DNA from: Nesterenkonia haasae
Lineage (GTDB): Bacteria; Actinomycetota; Actinomycetes; Actinomycetales; Micrococcaceae
Direction: 5' to 3'
Assembly (NCBI RefSeq): GCF_010119385.1
Contig: NZ_VFIE01000018.1
Location: 29,370 to 93,217, forward strand
DNA: 63,848 nucleotides
The translations under genes were made by a program, and so were the position numbers. The notes under the pieces were generated by a model, which was not told the DNA's origin, did no database searches, and saw nothing but the letters and a program-made list of their open reading frames with translations. This document shows, piece after piece, positions 62,477 to 63,848 of this stretch. Positions within the stretch are counted from its first letter, which is position 1; the number at the start of each line of letters is the position of its first letter.

Positions 62477-63304
62477 TCAGCTGACCGCTGCGATTCGCTG
62501 CACGAAGCTGTTGGTCCAAGCAACGGCTTCCGCGACAGAGGGCAATACGTCGAGGTCTTCCGCAGCTTCCGCGTAGAGAGTTTCCCAACCTTCACTCGCG
62601 ACGATGGAAGGCGGCCATGACTGTTGTCGCCGGTACTCGAAGAGCCGAGCACACGTCGCGGCAACCTGTCCGAAGTCGAGATCCTCCCCCTCGGCAAGAA
62701 GCTGAAGGTCGACAAGGTCACGAGCGCGCTCACTGCCTTCACTTGAGACAGCGTGCAGTTTCTGCGCGACCTGGTGGTCTGCCCGCATCACCGGCACCGG
62801 CTTCGGAACTTCGAGGCCGACCTCCGAAAACAGTTCAGCTAAGTCCTCAGCAAGGCAGAACTCGGGCTCATCGGCGTCACCGATCTCGTTGTGGCCAAGC
62901 TCAAACTTCACGGTGCACCATGGCCTGCCTCGATAGTCGAGCTTCACCTCGAAGGGCTTCATAACGTACGCCGTTGGAATGGCCGACGGACGTGGCGCAG
63001 GTTTCTCAATCAACCTGCCGGTGAACCCAGCCCATCCCTCCACCAGAGACTCCTCGAAGTCGCTGCGGAACCGAGTGAGAGTCTGCTCCCGCGCCGCGTC
63101 GAAATCTCGGGTGAACCTCGTCCCCCGTCCATAGCGCAACGCCATCCCGCTGCCACCTTTGACCGCTCCCCCTGGCAGCATCTGCCCGACGACGACTAAC
63201 GCCATACCGACCCTGCGGCGCTGAGCCAGTCCATCGTCGCCCTCGAGATTGCGAATGCGCTGTTCCAGAGAGCGCACGCTCGTCGGTGCGCCAGAGTACT
63301 TCAC
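62477..63304 (-). CDS. AbiEii-family nucleotidyltransferase toxin
   Basis: Type IV toxin-antitoxin toxin of the AbiEii/AbiGii nucleotidyltransferase family. The nucleotidyltransferase motif is KGGSGMALRYGRGTRFTRDFDAA, and helical segments QVAQKLHAVSSEGSERARDLVDLQLL match the family. GTG 63304 overlaps the AbiEi stop by 4 nt (GTGA); a longer start at 63337 would overlap AbiEi by 37 bases. Expected product about 275 residues. It can halt growth in phage defence when not blocked by AbiEi. Confidence 0.87.
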   Translation of the reverse strand: MKYSGAPTSVRSLEQRIRNLEGDDGLAQRRRVGMALVVVGQMLPGGAVKGGSGMALRYGRGTRFTRDFDAAREQTLTRFRSDFEESLVEGWAGFTGRLIEKPAPRPSAIPTAYVMKPFEVKLDYRGRPWCTVKFELGHNEIGDADEPEFCLAEDLAELFSEVGLEVPKPVPVMRADHQVAQKLHAVSSEGSERARDLVDLQLLAEGEDLDFGQVAATCARLFEYRRQQSWPPSIVASEGWETLYAEAAEDLDVLPSVAEAVAWTNSFVQRIAAVS

Positions 63305-63846
63305 GGCCGGACACCCTCCTTCCGCATTGCCTGCCACTCGGCGGTTGTCACTAGCCCTTCCGCGCGCGCCTGCTCTGCGGCAGAGCGGAGCCGATCGGCC
63401 TCAATACGTCCGCGGCACTCGAGAATGGCATCAGCAACCGACTGAGATCGCAGCCCCTCGTAGAACGTCGTCTGAACCTCGCCTCGAACCGGCGTCAGCT
63501 CGACGAATGGTGGAAGCTTCGCACGCGCGCGCCGAGGGGTGGCCACTTTGATCCGTCGCGGGTTTACGTCAGCGAGCCCGAACAGGGCCAACACCGACTC
63601 GCCATGGAGGTATGCGCCCTCGCCGGCCCGGAGGAGCGCTTCGGCGTACTGGTCATATCGCGTAGGGGGAACGTCTGGCACGCGATATATTCCGTAAGCG
63701 ACGTTCTCCAAGCCACCTCGGGCGGCCAGCTTAGGAAGCTCAATTGCAGGAACACCTGCCTCAGCTGCCTCGTTCGTCGTGACATACCCATAGTGATCTA
63801 ACGCAATCTCACGCACAATGTCCCGATACTTGCCATCCGCAACCAT
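63301..63846 (-). CDS. AbiEi-family antitoxin/transcriptional regulator
   Basis: 181-residue partner of AbiEii. The N-terminal winged helix is GYVTTNEAAEAGVPAIELPKLAARGGLENVAYGIYRVPDVPP, and the C-terminal domain includes ESVLALFGLADVNPRRIKVATPRRARAK. AbiEi represses the operon and antagonises the toxin. The start ATG at 63846 is 2 bases from the right edge, so its promoter is not visible. Confidence 0.87.
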   Translation of the reverse strand: MVADGKYRDIVREIALDHYGYVTTNEAAEAGVPAIELPKLAARGGLENVAYGIYRVPDVPPTRYDQYAEALLRAGEGAYLHGESVLALFGLADVNPRRIKVATPRRARAKLPPFVELTPVRGEVQTTFYEGLRSQSVADAILECRGRIEADRLRSAAEQARAEGLVTTAEWQAMRKEGVRP

Positions 63847-63848
63847 GT

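Noticed and set aside
1-63848. tRNA, rRNA, CRISPR arrays, insertion sequences and prophage
   Set aside because: I looked for cloverleaf-like and TTCGANNCC elements, repeat-spacer patterns, transposase motifs and terminal inverted repeats and saw none that hold up.

Overview
The window looks like a chromosomal segment of a high-G+C Gram-positive actinobacterium, most likely a Micrococcales member and plausibly a halotolerant Micrococcaceae relative (Nesterenkonia/Yaniella type). This rests on G+C-rich codon use, many GTG and TTG starts, 1-4 nt stop/start overlaps, an actinobacterial SOS box, coenzyme F420 enzymes, a SigK/RskA pair and heavy betaine metabolism. I saw no rRNA, tRNA, CRISPR array, insertion sequence or replication origin. 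The first gene is cut by the left edge.

Layout. 1-2.7 kb: a cytochrome b-type subunit, then umuD-umuC behind a clear LexA box. 2.7-7.2 kb: ArsR/SRPBCC pair, AraC regulator, VOC protein and a UvrA-like ABC protein, followed by two tandem SOS-box-like palindromes, a promoter and a terminator with no ORF between them. 7.8-16 kb: HxlR regulator, a fused LLM/FAD oxidoreductase and a flavodoxin-like reductase, then a tightly coupled operon cofE-fgd plus a three-gene ABC importer. This operon matches the proposed coenzyme F420-0 salvage system: import F420-0, glutamylate it with CofE, reduce it with Fgd, and feed F420-dependent enzymes such as the neighbouring LLM protein. 16-22 kb: YitT-like protein, serine dehydratase, quinone oxidoreductase, GNAT, a frameshifted HAD phosphatase, an aldo/keto reductase and an HNH-repeat protein.

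22-26 kb: sigK-rskA-molybdopterin oxidoreductase operon, and a fasciclin lipoprotein with a SigK-type promoter. 26-36 kb: an osmoprotection locus with betT-betB-betA, choline sulfatase betC, a divergent formylglycine-generating enzyme that should mature BetC, and a BetP-like carrier. Together these can take choline or choline-O-sulfate to glycine betaine. 36-44.8 kb: a photolyase-family protein with no iron-sulfur cysteines, an FAD oxidoreductase, a coupled five-gene membrane/lipid operon (DUF3817, CDP-alcohol phosphotransferase, glycosyltransferase, methyltransferase, flippase-like protein), another methyltransferase and a nitrilase.

44.9-52 kb: a membrane protein with a winged-helix regulator, a DinB-like protein, CstA behind a CRP-like site, TauE, a nuclease-family protein, ArfB and a two-component system. 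52.4-56 kb: a SipW/TasA-type surface fibre locus (TasA-like protein, His-type signal peptidase, four-repeat Ig-like secreted protein, small membrane protein). It is divergent from the two-component system, and the intergenic region carries five repeats phased at 11 bp. 56-62 kb: small housekeeping and resistance-type genes, including a frameshifted EamA exporter beside a TetR gene. 62.3-63.85 kb: a histidine phosphatase truncated after about 60 codons abuts an AbiEi/AbiEii type IV toxin-antitoxin pair, which may mark the edge of an acquired island.
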